NCBI GenBank assembly: GCA_035275265.1
Contig: DATENC010000026.1
Coordinates: forward strand, 620,001-684,000
Length of the DNA: 64,000 nt
From: JACQAP01 sp035275265
GTDB lineage: Bacteria; Pseudomonadota; Gammaproteobacteria; Burkholderiales; JACQAP01
Reading direction: 5' to 3'
A program made the translations under genes and the position numbers. Below, piece by piece: positions 15,861 through 25,238 of the stretch; position 1 is the stretch's first letter, and every line of letters begins with the position of its first letter. A model generated the notes under the pieces. That model did not search any database, was not told the DNA's origin, and saw only the letters and a program-made list of their open reading frames with translations.

Positions 15861-16670
15861 TCAGCGCTTATTCTTGGCCGTCAAGGTCGTGTCGCCGAGC
15901 TCGCGGACGAAGTGCGCAATTTTCTCGACGGTCGCCTGCGTCTGGTCCACGTGAGGCGAGTGCGCGCAGTTCGGCAGCATCAATGTTGCGACCGGACCGC
16001 ATACCTGCCTTGCGATTGCCTCGACCTGGGAAGAAGTCCCGTATTGGTCGTCCTCGCCCTGAATCAGCAATACCGGACAAGTCACACCCGCCAGGTACTC
16101 CTCGATATTCCAGGCGCGAAAGTCCGGGTGCAGCCAGATATCGTTCCAGCCGCGGAAAGTCGATTCCGCGTCGTCGTGGTAGCGCGCGAGCTTGGACGGC
16201 AAGTCAGTCTTGTCGAAAGCTACTTTCGCCTCGGCGATGCTCTCCACCGTGATGTCCTCGACGAAGACGTGCGGCGCCAGCAGCACCAGGCCGCGGACCG
16301 GGCGCCTGCGCGCGCCGGTATGGATAAGCGCTATCGAGGCGCCGTCGCTGTGACCGATCAGGATCGGCTTTCGGATGGAAAGCGCATTGAGTAGTTCCGG
16401 AAGGACTTCGAGCGCCTCGTGGTGCATGTAATCCACGCCGCGCGCCTCGGCAAGACGATCGGATTTGCCGTAGCCGTATCGGGAATAGACGATACTGGTG
16501 CAGCCGGTGGCCTGTGACACCTTTTCCGGGAAGTCTTTCCACAGAGCCAGCGACCCCAGACCTTCATGCAGGAACACCAACGTCGGAGCACCCGCCGCGG
16601 CACCATGGCGCGCCCCGGGATCGATCCGTTTGTATTCGAGGCGATGGTCGCGAACGTGCAGGAAATCCAC
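15861..16670 (-). CDS. Alpha/beta hydrolase
   Basis: A 269-residue alpha/beta hydrolase. The oxyanion region FLHEGLGSLALW, the nucleophile elbow GHSDG (Ser about residue 108), the acid in VLLIQGEDDQYGT and the histidine in NCAHSPHVDQ make a complete catalytic triad. Similar hydrolases often accompany box benzoate clusters, where they may act as thioesterases or lactonases rescuing dead-end CoA esters; this role is inferred from context only. It lies 75 bp downstream of livF on the same strand. Confidence 0.85.
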   Translation of the reverse strand: MDFLHVRDHRLEYKRIDPGARHGAAAGAPTLVFLHEGLGSLALWKDFPEKVSQATGCTSIVYSRYGYGKSDRLAEARGVDYMHHEALEVLPELLNALSIRKPILIGHSDGASIALIHTGARRRPVRGLVLLAPHVFVEDITVESIAEAKVAFDKTDLPSKLARYHDDAESTFRGWNDIWLHPDFRAWNIEEYLAGVTCPVLLIQGEDDQYGTSSQVEAIARQVCGPVATLMLPNCAHSPHVDQTQATVEKIAHFVRELGDTTLTAKNKR

Positions 16671-16745
16671 GAATCATGCGCGCGAAAAGCGATGCAGGCA
16701 GTTTAGCAGAGGCACCGGCAAGGCTATCCGGTACGGCGCTGCCGG

Positions 16746-17459
16746 CTAGATGCCAAGATGGCGTTGCAGGAGATCCGGATTTCGCTGCAACGCGCCCGCG
16801 TCGCCGGAAAAGGCAACACTGCCTTTCACCAGTACCATGATGCGGTCCGCGACAGCCGAGACCGCGGCGAAATTCTTGTCGACGATGACCGCAGACATGC
16901 CCGATTGGCGCAGTTGCGCGAGGATGGCCCAGATCTCGCGCGCGACCAGCGGGGCCAGTCCCTCGGTCGCCTCGTCTAGTATCAGCAGGTCCGGATTGGT
17001 CAGCAGCGCGCGTCCGATGGTCAGCATCTGCTGCTCGCCGCCGGAGAGTTGCTGGCCGCCGTGATGCAGGCGCCCGGCGAGCTTTGGGAAAGTGGCGAGC
17101 ACGCGCTCATATGTCCAATCGCGCCGGCCGTCCGGACCCGGGCGTGCCGCCATGACCAGGTTCTCGCGTACCGAAAGATTCGGAAAGACGCCGCGTCCCT
17201 CCGGGACGTACGCTATCCCGGCACGCGCGATTGCGTGGGGCGGCATTCCCGTCATGCTTTCGCCGCGCACCCGGACCGCTCCCGAGCGCGGCGGCAACAG
17301 GCCGAGAATGCTCCGGATCAGCGTGGTCTTACCCATGCCATTGCGTCCCATGAGTCCGATGGTCTCGCCACGATGCACCACCAGGTCCACGCCATGCAGC
17401 ACGTGGCTCGCGCCGTAGTACGCGTGAATTCCTTGGGCTTCGATTAGTTTTTCAGTCAT
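16746..17459 (-). CDS. livF: ABC transporter ATP-binding protein, LivF type
   Basis: A 237-residue ATPase of the branched-chain amino acid importer family. It shows Walker A GRNGMGKT near residue 38, the signature QLSGGEQQML, Walker B LLILDEATEGLAP, and the LivF-typical YVPEGRGVFPNLSVREN. It overlaps livG by 4 bp. Together with LivG, LivM, LivH and the binding protein it forms a HAAT-family importer. Given the adjacent benzoate-CoA ligase, aromatic acid uptake is the likely job rather than amino acid uptake, as in other box clusters. Confidence 0.92.
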   Translation of the reverse strand: MTEKLIEAQGIHAYYGASHVLHGVDLVVHRGETIGLMGRNGMGKTTLIRSILGLLPPRSGAVRVRGESMTGMPPHAIARAGIAYVPEGRGVFPNLSVRENLVMAARPGPDGRRDWTYERVLATFPKLAGRLHHGGQQLSGGEQQMLTIGRALLTNPDLLILDEATEGLAPLVAREIWAILAQLRQSGMSAVIVDKNFAAVSAVADRIMVLVKGSVAFSGDAGALQRNPDLLQRHLGI

Positions 17460-18211
17460 ACATCATCGACTCCCAAATACGCTTCCTGAACAGCGCGGCT
17501 GGCGCGGATCTGTGCGGGTGATCCGGACTCGAGAACCTGCCCGTTCACCATCACAGTGAGTCTGTCCGCGACCGCAAACACCGCATCCATGTCGTGCTCG
17601 ACCAGCAGAATGGCGTGGTCTTTGGTCAGTTTGCGCAGCAGGTCCACCATGCGCGCCGATTCCTCTGCACCCATTCCGGCCAACGGTTCGTCGAGCAGCA
17701 ACACTACCGGACTCGTGGCAAGCGTCATCGCGATCTCGACCTGGCGTTGCTCTCCATGTGAAAGGGATGCAACGATTGCACCTTCGCGACCCTCCAGCCC
17801 CGCCATCGTTAATGCGCGCACGGCGGCCGACGACACCGCGCGATAAGCCGCCGCCGGCTTGAAGAATCGCATAGAACTCGGCAGCCGAGATTGCGCTGCG
17901 AGGCGGCAATTATCGAACACGGTGAACGGCAGGAACACATTGGTCTTCTGATAGCTGCGCCCAACACCACGGCGGGAAATCCGGTCGGAACGCAGTCCGG
18001 TAACGTTGTGCCCGCGGAGGTGCACGCTGCCGCTGCTCGAAGGCAGGTCGCCTGAAAGCAGGTTGATCAGCGTACTCTTGCCGGCACCGTTAGGTCCGAT
18101 GACGGCGTGCAACTCGCCGACGTTGCAGGCAACGGACACGCCGTGAACCGCGGCCAGCCCGCCGAAGTAGCGCGTCAACTCACGGGTCTCCATGATCGGT
18201 TCAGGCATCAA
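17456..18211 (-). CDS. livG: ABC transporter ATP-binding protein, LivG type
   Basis: A 251-residue ATPase with Walker A GPNGAGKST, the LivG-type signature LSHGEQRQVEIAMTLA, Walker B VVLLLDEPLAGMG and the switch histidine in LLVEHDMDAVF. It overlaps livM at its start (11 bp) and livF at its end (4 bp), so all four genes are translationally coupled. It supplies one of the two nucleotide-binding subunits of the putative aromatic-acid importer. Confidence 0.92.
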   Translation of the reverse strand: MMPEPIMETRELTRYFGGLAAVHGVSVACNVGELHAVIGPNGAGKSTLINLLSGDLPSSSGSVHLRGHNVTGLRSDRISRRGVGRSYQKTNVFLPFTVFDNCRLAAQSRLPSSMRFFKPAAAYRAVSSAAVRALTMAGLEGREGAIVASLSHGEQRQVEIAMTLATSPVVLLLDEPLAGMGAEESARMVDLLRKLTKDHAILLVEHDMDAVFAVADRLTVMVNGQVLESGSPAQIRASRAVQEAYLGVDDV

Positions 18212-19169
18212 CCGCCTCCTTGCTGCGCGATCTCAAGCTCGCGAGACCGACCAGTCCGCGTGGCAACAGCAGCGCCACCAGAACGATCGCAAGCCCCATC
18301 GGCAACTGCCAGTGCTTGGTGAGCGACTGGAACCCCAGTTCGAGCAGCATCATCGCGAAGGCGCCGAGGATCGGGCCCACCAGCGAGCCCATACCGCCAA
18401 GGATCACCATCATCAACACCGATCCGGACAGGTGCCACCCCAGCATGTCGGGATTGACCACACCGAACTGCACCGCCGACAGGTAACCCGCGATGCCGGC
18501 GAGCATGCCGGACAGAACAAAACTGGCGAGCTTGTAGCGGAAAGTGGGAAAGCCGAGCGAGCGCATGCGGCCTTCGTTGACGTGAACGCCGGAGATCACC
18601 TGTCCGAACAGCGAACGCAGCACGACTCGCAGGAAAAGGAACACCGCGATGAACAATGCGAATACGACGAAATAGAAATCTCCAAACTTCTCCAGGTCGA
18701 AGGGCCGCAAGCCGAAGATGCCGGCGTCGGGGCGCAAGTAGATGTACATGCCATCCGAGCCGCCGGCAATCCGCGTGTCGTGGAAGAGGTAATGCAGCAT
18801 CTGCGCAAAAGCGAGCGTGACCATAATGAAGTACACGCCGGTGACGCGCAGGACCAGGCACCCGATCGCGAGTGCCAACACGCCCGCGCCCGCCACGGCG
18901 AGCGGCAAGCTGACCCAGAAGTTCGCAGCCTGATACTGCGGCGTGAGAAGTGCGAGGATGTAGCCGGAAATGCCGAAAAATGCGGCATGTCCGAGGCTTA
19001 CCAGACCGGTGTAACCAACCAGCAAATCGAGGCTCATGGCGAAGATCGCCATGATCATCATCTTGGTAACGAGCTGGACCGTGAACTTGTCGGCGATGAA
19101 CGGCAGCAGGGCGAGCGCAAGCAGGCACACGATCATGCTTGCCGCGGTGAGGCGGGTGCCAACTCTCAC
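18201..19169 (-). CDS. livM: ABC transporter permease, LivM type
   Basis: A 322-residue inner-membrane permease with 8-10 hydrophobic segments. Hallmarks of the LivM family are visible: MSLDLLVGYTGLVSLGHAAFFGISGYI in the first half and the coupling region RMRSLGFPTFRYKLASFVLSGMLAGIAGYL, followed by MVILGGMGSLVGPILGAF. Its start overlaps the end of livH by 4 bp. It forms the translocation channel with LivH. Confidence 0.92.
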   Translation of the reverse strand: MRVGTRLTAASMIVCLLALALLPFIADKFTVQLVTKMMIMAIFAMSLDLLVGYTGLVSLGHAAFFGISGYILALLTPQYQAANFWVSLPLAVAGAGVLALAIGCLVLRVTGVYFIMVTLAFAQMLHYLFHDTRIAGGSDGMYIYLRPDAGIFGLRPFDLEKFGDFYFVVFALFIAVFLFLRVVLRSLFGQVISGVHVNEGRMRSLGFPTFRYKLASFVLSGMLAGIAGYLSAVQFGVVNPDMLGWHLSGSVLMMVILGGMGSLVGPILGAFAMMLLELGFQSLTKHWQLPMGLAIVLVALLLPRGLVGLASLRSRSKEAVDA

Positions 19170-20062
19170 AGCCTTTTCCCGAACAGTCCTTCAGGCCGCC
19201 ACAGCAGCACGATCGCCATCAGCAGATAAACGCTCATCCCGGCGAGTTCCGGCAAAAGCCTGATGCCGCTGATTTCGAATTCGAGCACCTTGCCAAAAGT
19301 ATCCACCAGGCCGATCAGCAGCGCCGCAACGAGTGCGCCTTTAACCGAGCCGATGCCGCCGATCACCACCACGACGAAGCAGATGATCAATACCTGCGCG
19401 CCCATGCCGGGAAATACCGAGGACACCGGCGCGGCGATCATCCCCGCAAACGCGGCCAGTGCCACACCCAGGGCAAACACAACCCGGTAAAGCAGCTGGA
19501 TGTTGATGCCAAGCGATTGCGTCATGTCGCGATTGGACGCACCGGCACGGATCATCATGCCCAGCCGGGTATGCTGGATCAGCCAGTACATCAGCACCGC
19601 GAGAATCACGCACACGCCCGACATCCACAAGCGGTAGACCGGGTACGCGAGCGTTTCGGTCAGGGGAATGGATGCGGACAGGACGTCGGGTATCGGCACA
19701 CCGTGGACATCGTCACCCCAGATGATGCTGCGCAATTCCTCGAAAATCAGAATCAGTCCGTAGGTCAGCAACACCTGATAGAGGTGATCGCGCCGGTAGA
19801 GTCGCTTGATCAGCAGCCATTCCAGCAGCATCCCGAGCAGCACGGTGAGAACGACTCCGATCGCGATCGCCACCCAGAAGTTGCCGAGCCGACCCGACAG
19901 CGACCAGGCAAGATAGGCCCCGAGCATGTAAAAGCTGCCGTGCGCCAGATTGATGATCCCCATGATGCCGAAGATCAGCGTCAGTCCGCTCGCCACAAGG
20001 AACAGCAGCAGGCCGTATTGGACGGCGTTGAGCAGCTGGATCAGGAAGGTTGGAAGATCCAT
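19166..20062 (-). CDS. livH: ABC transporter permease, LivH type
   Basis: A 298-residue permease with eight or so membrane helices. It carries the LivH pattern IFGIMGIINLAHGSFYMLGAYL near the start and the coupling region LGINIQLLYRVVFALGVALAAFAGMIAAP, followed by VVVIGGIGSVKGALVAALLIG. It is the first gene of the livHMGF run. In comparable clusters the substrate-binding protein gene lies directly upstream; here that gene is 4 kb away, beyond the GMC/LysR module. A short purine-rich stretch (20070-20110) abuts the start. Confidence 0.92.
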   Translation of the reverse strand: MDLPTFLIQLLNAVQYGLLLFLVASGLTLIFGIMGIINLAHGSFYMLGAYLAWSLSGRLGNFWVAIAIGVVLTVLLGMLLEWLLIKRLYRRDHLYQVLLTYGLILIFEELRSIIWGDDVHGVPIPDVLSASIPLTETLAYPVYRLWMSGVCVILAVLMYWLIQHTRLGMMIRAGASNRDMTQSLGINIQLLYRVVFALGVALAAFAGMIAAPVSSVFPGMGAQVLIICFVVVVIGGIGSVKGALVAALLIGLVDTFGKVLEFEISGIRLLPELAGMSVYLLMAIVLLWRPEGLFGKRL

Positions 20063-20794
20063 GAGGTGAGAGAAGCGTGAAGGTGTGAAGGAGTGAAGGG
20101 TGAAGGGGTAAAAGCCCTAGAGCCTAAGAAAGTGAAAGCGCAAACTGCCCTTACTTGTAGTAGTCGCGACTCCACCTGACAGACAATGTCCGCTTTTGGG
20201 ACCTTTAGACCAACGAAGGACAGGCAGGAACCGGCCTATTCTGTTGAAAAACTCCTTTTCTGGAGCTACTCGCAAGATTCCAGGCCCTCAGAAACGTGGC
20301 TCCTTCTCGGACGTGGGGGGACATGCGATCTACTGCTGCGCACGACTAGGAGCCTTCTAACGAACGCCCGGACGATTCGTCGAGCGAATTGTCGATTGCA
20401 ACGCACTCTCGCAAGAATTCGAGGTGAGTGCAATTTGGAGTTCAACGCGCGGAAGCACTGCTTGTCCGCATCGCGCATCTTTCGCGAGCAGCAATACTCC
20501 TGTCAAGGACAAAAAGAATGGTCGTCGACAATCAATCGATCCGATCGATCGATTGCTTGGCTATTTCTCATTGGATGCACCTGAATCCCTAGGGCTAACC
20601 TCCCTTTGCTTTCTCAGAGACTCGGTCTGTCCGCATATGCCGGTTTGTCTCGGCATGCTTACATACTTGCCTTATCTACGACTCGCTGTGAAGAAGCGGG
20701 ACTAGCCGACGTGCACACGAGAGGAATTCAGAGAGCACAGCCTGCATGACCGTGAGCAGCGGCAGCGGGTTTGCATATAAGGAGGAGGAGATCC
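20063..20794. other. Long intergenic region between livH and the GMC module
   Basis: 732 bp without a convincing gene. It opens with a purine-rich run of GTGAAGG units (20070-20110), reminiscent of the G-rich repeats but more degenerate. The central part (20180-20700) has lower GC and irregular codon-like structure, with a 132-codon open frame that I do not believe. A 9-bp-arm palindrome occurs at 20533-20555. The end carries the ribosome-binding site of the next gene. It may hold promoters for the divergent livH and GMC genes. Confidence 0.5.
20533..20555. promoter_or_regulatory. Perfect palindrome, possible operator
   Basis: The arms CAATCGATC and GATCGATTG are perfect complements across five bases (CGATC). 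It lies 240 bp upstream of the GMC subunit gene and 470 bp from livH. A binding site for a dimeric regulator is possible; none is assigned. Confidence 0.35.
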
Positions 20795-21328
20795 ATGCCT
20801 AAAGCACAAATGACCCGCCGCACTTTCATCCAGACTGTAGGAGCGACTGGTGTCTCGGTTTATGTCCTCGGGGCCGCCCCGGGGGCGCACTTATGGTTTG
20901 CACCGAGTGCGGCGCTCGCCGCGGACGTGACGGCGCTTAGCGCCCCACAAGCGAAGGAGATGCTGGCAATGGCTCGTCAGCTGTTCCCGCACGATCGGCT
21001 TGGGGACGAGTACTACTGGGTGGTCGTGGAGTCGATCGATAAGGAAATGGCCGGGTCCGCCGAGCTTGCAGCGCAGATTCGTGACGGCCTCGCAGAATTG
21101 AACAAGGCTGTCGGCGGGGATTTCGCCTCTGCCGGCGCCGAGGCGCAGATCGCGGCGATGAAGAAGCTGGAAGCGAGCCCCTTCTTCGCCTCCATGCTCG
21201 GCAAGACGCAATTCTATTTCTACAACAATAAGGGGGTGTGGTCAAAGTTCGGCTACGAAGGTTCCTCCTGGGAGAAAGGCGGTTACATCAATCGCGGCTT
21301 CAACGACGTCACGTGGACCGGCGGCTGA
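20795..21328 (+). CDS. Tat-exported gluconate 2-dehydrogenase subunit 3-like protein
   Basis: A 177-residue protein. The ATG at 20795 follows GGAGGAGGAG. The N-terminus has a twin-arginine signal (MTRRTFIQTVGATGVSVYVLG) with probable cleavage after ALAA near residue 45. The mature part resembles the small subunit 3 of gluconate/sorbitol dehydrogenases, which escorts a GMC flavoprotein across the membrane: ALSAPQAKEMLAMARQLFPHDRLGDEYYW and a C-terminal GKTQFYFYNNKGVWSKFGYEG. The flavoprotein gene follows 113 bp downstream. The third, cytochrome c subunit of such complexes is not encoded here. Confidence 0.75.
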   Translation: MPKAQMTRRTFIQTVGATGVSVYVLGAAPGAHLWFAPSAALAADVTALSAPQAKEMLAMARQLFPHDRLGDEYYWVVVESIDKEMAGSAELAAQIRDGLAELNKAVGGDFASAGAEAQIAAMKKLEASPFFASMLGKTQFYFYNNKGVWSKFGYEGSSWEKGGYINRGFNDVTWTGG

Positions 21329-21441
21329 GTCCGCTCAGTCCGGACACGGGTGTCTTAACCATAGCCGAGCTCTGCAGCGCCAACCGGTGATGCCGGCGCC
21401 GACAGAGTTCCCTTAGTACCACCGAGAGGAAGGGAGCAGAC

Positions 21442-22974
21442 ATGGCGACGAGATTTGATCTGAATGACGACAGCGTCGTCGTAGTAGTTGGCTCGGGCGC
21501 AGGCGGCGGCACGCTGTCCAACGAGCTCTGCCAGAAAGGCGTAAAGGTCGTTTGCCTGGAGGCCGGGAACCACCTGACGCAAGAGGATTTCGTGAACGAC
21601 GAGTTCGCGATGTATGGGAAGCTGACGTGGCAGGATCCTCGAGGCGGCCAGCCTGTCTGGATCGTCAAAGCAGTGGGCGGCTCCACCAACCATTGGGCGG
21701 GTTACTCGATCCGCTTCAAGGAGTACGAGTTCAAAAGCCGCACCACATATGGGGCGGTCACCGGCGCCAATCTGCTCGACTGGCCAATCAGCTTGAAGGA
21801 TCTCGAGCCGTACTACGACAAAGCCGAGGACAAGATGGGCGTCACCGGCACCCACGGGGTGCCGCGGCAGCCCGAGAGTAGCGCCTTCAAGGTCGTCAAC
21901 TACTGCGCCAAGAAGGCTGGCTATTCATTCGAAATGGGGCCCTCGGCCATCAACTCGGTTGTGCGGGATGGACGCCCTGCGTGCCAGCAGATCGGGTTCT
22001 GCACCTCGGGCTGCAAGATAGGCGCCAAATGGTCCACCCTTTACACCGAGATACCGAAGGCGATTGAGACAGGCAACTTCGAGCTGCGCCCCAACAGCAT
22101 GGTGCTGCAGATCCTGCACGACCCCAAGGGCAAGGTCACTGGTGTGCTGTATGCGGACGCGAACGGCAAGCAACAGGAACAGAAAGCGCGACTCGTCTGT
22201 GTGGCAGGAAACTCGATTGAAAGTCCGCGCCTGCTTCTGAACTCCGCGTCGGGCAAGTTCAAGGATGGCATGGCGAATTCCTCCGGACAGGTCGGGCGCA
22301 ACTACATGCGCCACGCCACGCAACACATGTATGCCACTTTCGATCGGCCCGTGCACGCGCACCGGGGCATTCAGGCGCCGGCAATCATGCGCAGCGAAGC
22401 ACGGCACGATCCCTCGCGCGGCTTTTCGGGCGGCTATCACCTGGAAATATTCGACGTCGGGCTGCCGTTCACGGCGCTCAGCGTGCCGGGAGGGTGGGGA
22501 CGCAAGGTGTCAGGCCTGATCGATCAGTACGATCACATGGTTGCAGTCTGGACTTGTGGGGAGGATCTTCCTCAGGCGGAGGCGCGGGTAACTCTGGATC
22601 CTTCGACCAAGGATCAGTATGGCCTGCCCATACCCCAAGTAGCGCCCGTCAAGGACCATCCCAACGACGTCGCGATAGTTAAGCATGCACGCACGACCCT
22701 CGAGACCATCTTCCAGGCCGGCAAAGCAAAAGACATCGTCTTTCGGCCACCATTCCCCAACAGTCACAACATGGGCACGCTCAGGCAGAGCGCGCGCGCG
22801 GCCGACGGTGTCTGTAACAGTTGGGGGCAGACCCATGACATCCCGAATCTATTCATCAGCGACGGGAGTCAGTTCACCAGTTCCGGGGCGCCCAATCCAA
22901 CCCTGACGATCGTGGCGCTTGCTATCCGGCAGGCTGAGTACATCCACAAACAGATGGGTACGGGAACGATCTAG
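21442..22974 (+). CDS. GMC-family FAD oxidoreductase
   Basis: A 510-residue flavoprotein preceded by GGAAGGGAG. The FAD-binding loop GSGAGGG is at about residues 17-23, the segment VGGSTNHWAGYSIRF is the second FAD signature, LVCVAGNSIESPRLLLNSASG is typical of the family, and the C-terminal GAPNPTLTIVALAIRQAEYI ends the domain. It has no signal peptide of its own, fitting co-export with the Tat-bearing subunit 3 upstream. It probably oxidises a sugar, polyol or other alcohol in the periplasm; the substrate is unknown. It is convergent with a LysR gene that may control it. Confidence 0.88.
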   Translation: MATRFDLNDDSVVVVVGSGAGGGTLSNELCQKGVKVVCLEAGNHLTQEDFVNDEFAMYGKLTWQDPRGGQPVWIVKAVGGSTNHWAGYSIRFKEYEFKSRTTYGAVTGANLLDWPISLKDLEPYYDKAEDKMGVTGTHGVPRQPESSAFKVVNYCAKKAGYSFEMGPSAINSVVRDGRPACQQIGFCTSGCKIGAKWSTLYTEIPKAIETGNFELRPNSMVLQILHDPKGKVTGVLYADANGKQQEQKARLVCVAGNSIESPRLLLNSASGKFKDGMANSSGQVGRNYMRHATQHMYATFDRPVHAHRGIQAPAIMRSEARHDPSRGFSGGYHLEIFDVGLPFTALSVPGGWGRKVSGLIDQYDHMVAVWTCGEDLPQAEARVTLDPSTKDQYGLPIPQVAPVKDHPNDVAIVKHARTTLETIFQAGKAKDIVFRPPFPNSHNMGTLRQSARAADGVCNSWGQTHDIPNLFISDGSQFTSSGAPNPTLTIVALAIRQAEYIHKQMGTGTI

Positions 22975-23030
22975 AGGCGCCAAGCTGCCGCCGCGCTGGC
23001 GGGAATTGGCCGCACCCTTGGTGGCAGGCT

Positions 23031-23918
23031 TCAACCAGCCTGCCACCGCAGCACCTTGTTCAGCTCCGCTACAAACGCCAGGGCCGCTACGCTTCGGTAG
23101 CCGCTGCGCCGCCAGATCAATCCAGCCGCACGCACAGGCTTTGGATCCATCACCTGCACCAAGCGCACGCGTGCGCTCGCGCGGGTCGTTCGTAAAGGTA
23201 GGAACGCTGCCGCTACCCCCTGCTCGACGATGCGATAGAGGGCATCGACGGAGTCCATCTCGACTATCACCTTCGGGGTGACGTGCGCCTGCTGGAAGTA
23301 CGAGTCCAGCATGCGGCGCGTTCGAAATCGCCGGCCCAGCATCGCCAAAGGCACCTCCGCGAGCTGCGAAAAACGCACCCTCCGGTGGGTGGCGAGTTCG
23401 TGCTTCTCTGGCAGCGCAAGCGCCAGGGTATCGTCGAACAGGTGTTCTCCCGAGACGGCATCGGTTGCCGGCGGGAAAAAGGCGACCCCGACATCGAGCG
23501 CTCCCTCTGCGACTTGCGCCTCGAGATCCACCGCGGTGAGCTCGGGCACCTGCAACTTGACACCGGGATACTGGCGCACGAACCCTGCTGCCACCACCGG
23601 TATCAGGCTCGCCGAGAACGAATGGATGACCCCCACTCGCAACGACCCTGTGGCGAGCGCACGCAACTGGCTGACCGCCTGTTTTCCCTCATCGATCAAG
23701 GCCAGCACGCTGCGCGCGTAACCAAGTAGCTGACGACCAGGATCAGACAAGCGCAGGTTTCGGCCGACGCGCTCGAACAACGCGTCCCCGACCTCTTTCT
23801 CTAGCTGGGCCAGCTGGTGCGATAGAGTCGACTGCGTAACGAACACTCTTTCGGCTGCGCGTGCCATCGTGCCTGAGTCGGCGATCGCGACGAAATAACG
23901 AAGATGGCGCAGCTCCAT
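23031..23918 (-). CDS. LysR-family transcriptional regulator
   Basis: A 295-residue regulator starting MELRHLRYFVAIADSG; an upstream in-frame ATG at 24008 would add 30 unlikely residues. The winged helix-turn-helix is intact (MARAAERVFVTQSTLSHQLAQLEKEVGDALFER), followed by a full-length effector domain ending FVAELNKVLRWQAG. It resembles the CynR/OxyR-like group. It lies 105 bp downstream of the substrate-binding protein gene on the same strand and convergent to the GMC gene, so it may belong to either the uptake transcript or the GMC module. Confidence 0.88.
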   Translation of the reverse strand: MELRHLRYFVAIADSGTMARAAERVFVTQSTLSHQLAQLEKEVGDALFERVGRNLRLSDPGRQLLGYARSVLALIDEGKQAVSQLRALATGSLRVGVIHSFSASLIPVVAAGFVRQYPGVKLQVPELTAVDLEAQVAEGALDVGVAFFPPATDAVSGEHLFDDTLALALPEKHELATHRRVRFSQLAEVPLAMLGRRFRTRRMLDSYFQQAHVTPKVIVEMDSVDALYRIVEQGVAAAFLPLRTTRASARVRLVQVMDPKPVRAAGLIWRRSGYRSVAALAFVAELNKVLRWQAG

Positions 23919-24023
23919 ATCTCTAAGCAGTCCTGCGAAGCACCAAGCATCAATCGATAGCATCGATGAGTCACTGTGGACTCTCTCACTGGATAAATCG
24001 AATGTCAACCCGCTAGCTAGCGC

Positions 24024-25205
24024 TTACCCGAGGCGACAGCCTCGGGCTGGATCTTCCAGCGCCTTCCACGCCACGCCAATCACTTTGTTGTCGCCTTTCT
24101 CGGCACGGCGCAGGTAGATGTCCTGGATCGGGTTATGCGCTTTCGACATCTTCCATTGGCCGCGCGGACTGTCGATGACTGCGGCTTCCATCGCCGAGAT
24201 CACCGCGCCCTTGTTGCCAACATCGCCCTTTACCTTGTCGAGGGACTGCGCGAGCAGCAGCCCGGTATCGTAGCCCTGCATCGCATACACATCCGCGTGG
24301 GATTTATGGGTCTTGAGATAGGACGCACGGAAAGCCTTGTTTTTCGGATTGTCCAGAGATTCGGCGTAGTGCAGCGTGGTCAGCAAACCCTCGGCTGCGT
24401 CGCCCTGCGCCGCGAGCACGCCTTCGGTGAGGAAACCCGATCCGTACAGCGGGATCTTGTCCTTGAGACCGGCCGCGGCGTAATCCTTCACAAATTTCAC
24501 TGCGCCACCGCCGGCAAAGAAACACGCCACCGCGTCCGGCTTGAGTGCGGCGATCTCGGTAAGCAGGGCCTGAAACTCGACGTTCGGGAACGGCACGAAC
24601 AACTCCTTGACGACCGCGCCGCCGACCGCCGTAAATGCCTCCCGGAAAGAGGCGAGCGATTCTTCTCCCGCGGCGTACTTCCAGGTGATGAATACAGCAC
24701 GTTTGTGGCCTTTCTCCGCCATCACCTTGCCGAGCGGATGCACCGGCTGCCAGTTCGAAAACGAGGTGCGAAACACATTAGGCGCGCATAGCGCGCCGGT
24801 CGCCGCGTCGGCGCCTGCATTTGGAATGACGAGCAGCGTGCCGGCTTCGCGCGCCACCTTGATCATCCCCATGACCACGCCCGAGTGCACGCTGCCGATG
24901 AGCACATCGACCTTGTCGCGGGTGATCAGGCGGTTAGCGTTATCGGTGGCTTTGGACGGCTCGGACTCGTCGTCAACCTTGAAGATCTCGAACTCTCGTC
25001 CGCCGAGCTTGCCGCCGCCCTGCTCCAAAGCCAGCGCCAGTCCGTTTTCGATTGCATTGCCGAGTTGTGCGAAGGTGCCGGTGTAGGGCAGCATCAAGCC
25101 CAGACGGATTTTTGCCGATTGCGCACGCGCCAGGGTTGGCAGCAGCGAAACCCCGGCAAGCGCACCCGCGCCGATGAGAAATTCTCGTCTTCTCTGATTC
25201 TGCAT
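24024..25205 (-). CDS. Periplasmic substrate-binding protein of HAAT-type ABC importer (probable benzoate uptake)
   Basis: A 393-residue Leu/Ile/Val-binding-like protein. The start MQNQRRREFLIGAGALAGVS carries an RR-x-FL export signal, with cleavage near ARAQ at about residue 29. The mature part opens IRLGLMLPYTGTFAQLG and contains the type 1 periplasmic fold segments DKVDVLIGSVHSGV and AMQGYDTGLLLAQSLD. It resembles binding proteins of aromatic-acid importers next to benzoate-CoA ligase genes. It lies 33 bp after the ligase gene on the same strand, so ligase and binding protein share a transcript, while the permease genes lie 4 kb downstream past the GMC module. Confidence 0.9.
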   Translation of the reverse strand: MQNQRRREFLIGAGALAGVSLLPTLARAQSAKIRLGLMLPYTGTFAQLGNAIENGLALALEQGGGKLGGREFEIFKVDDESEPSKATDNANRLITRDKVDVLIGSVHSGVVMGMIKVAREAGTLLVIPNAGADAATGALCAPNVFRTSFSNWQPVHPLGKVMAEKGHKRAVFITWKYAAGEESLASFREAFTAVGGAVVKELFVPFPNVEFQALLTEIAALKPDAVACFFAGGGAVKFVKDYAAAGLKDKIPLYGSGFLTEGVLAAQGDAAEGLLTTLHYAESLDNPKNKAFRASYLKTHKSHADVYAMQGYDTGLLLAQSLDKVKGDVGNKGAVISAMEAAVIDSPRGQWKMSKAHNPIQDIYLRRAEKGDNKVIGVAWKALEDPARGCRLG

Positions 25206-25238
25206 TTTCCGGTCCTTGTTGTTCTGGTTGTCCTGGTT

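Noticed and set aside
20186..20584. 132-codon plus-strand open frame between livH and the GMC genes
   Set aside because: Composition is not protein-like, there is no ribosome-binding site and no family resemblance.
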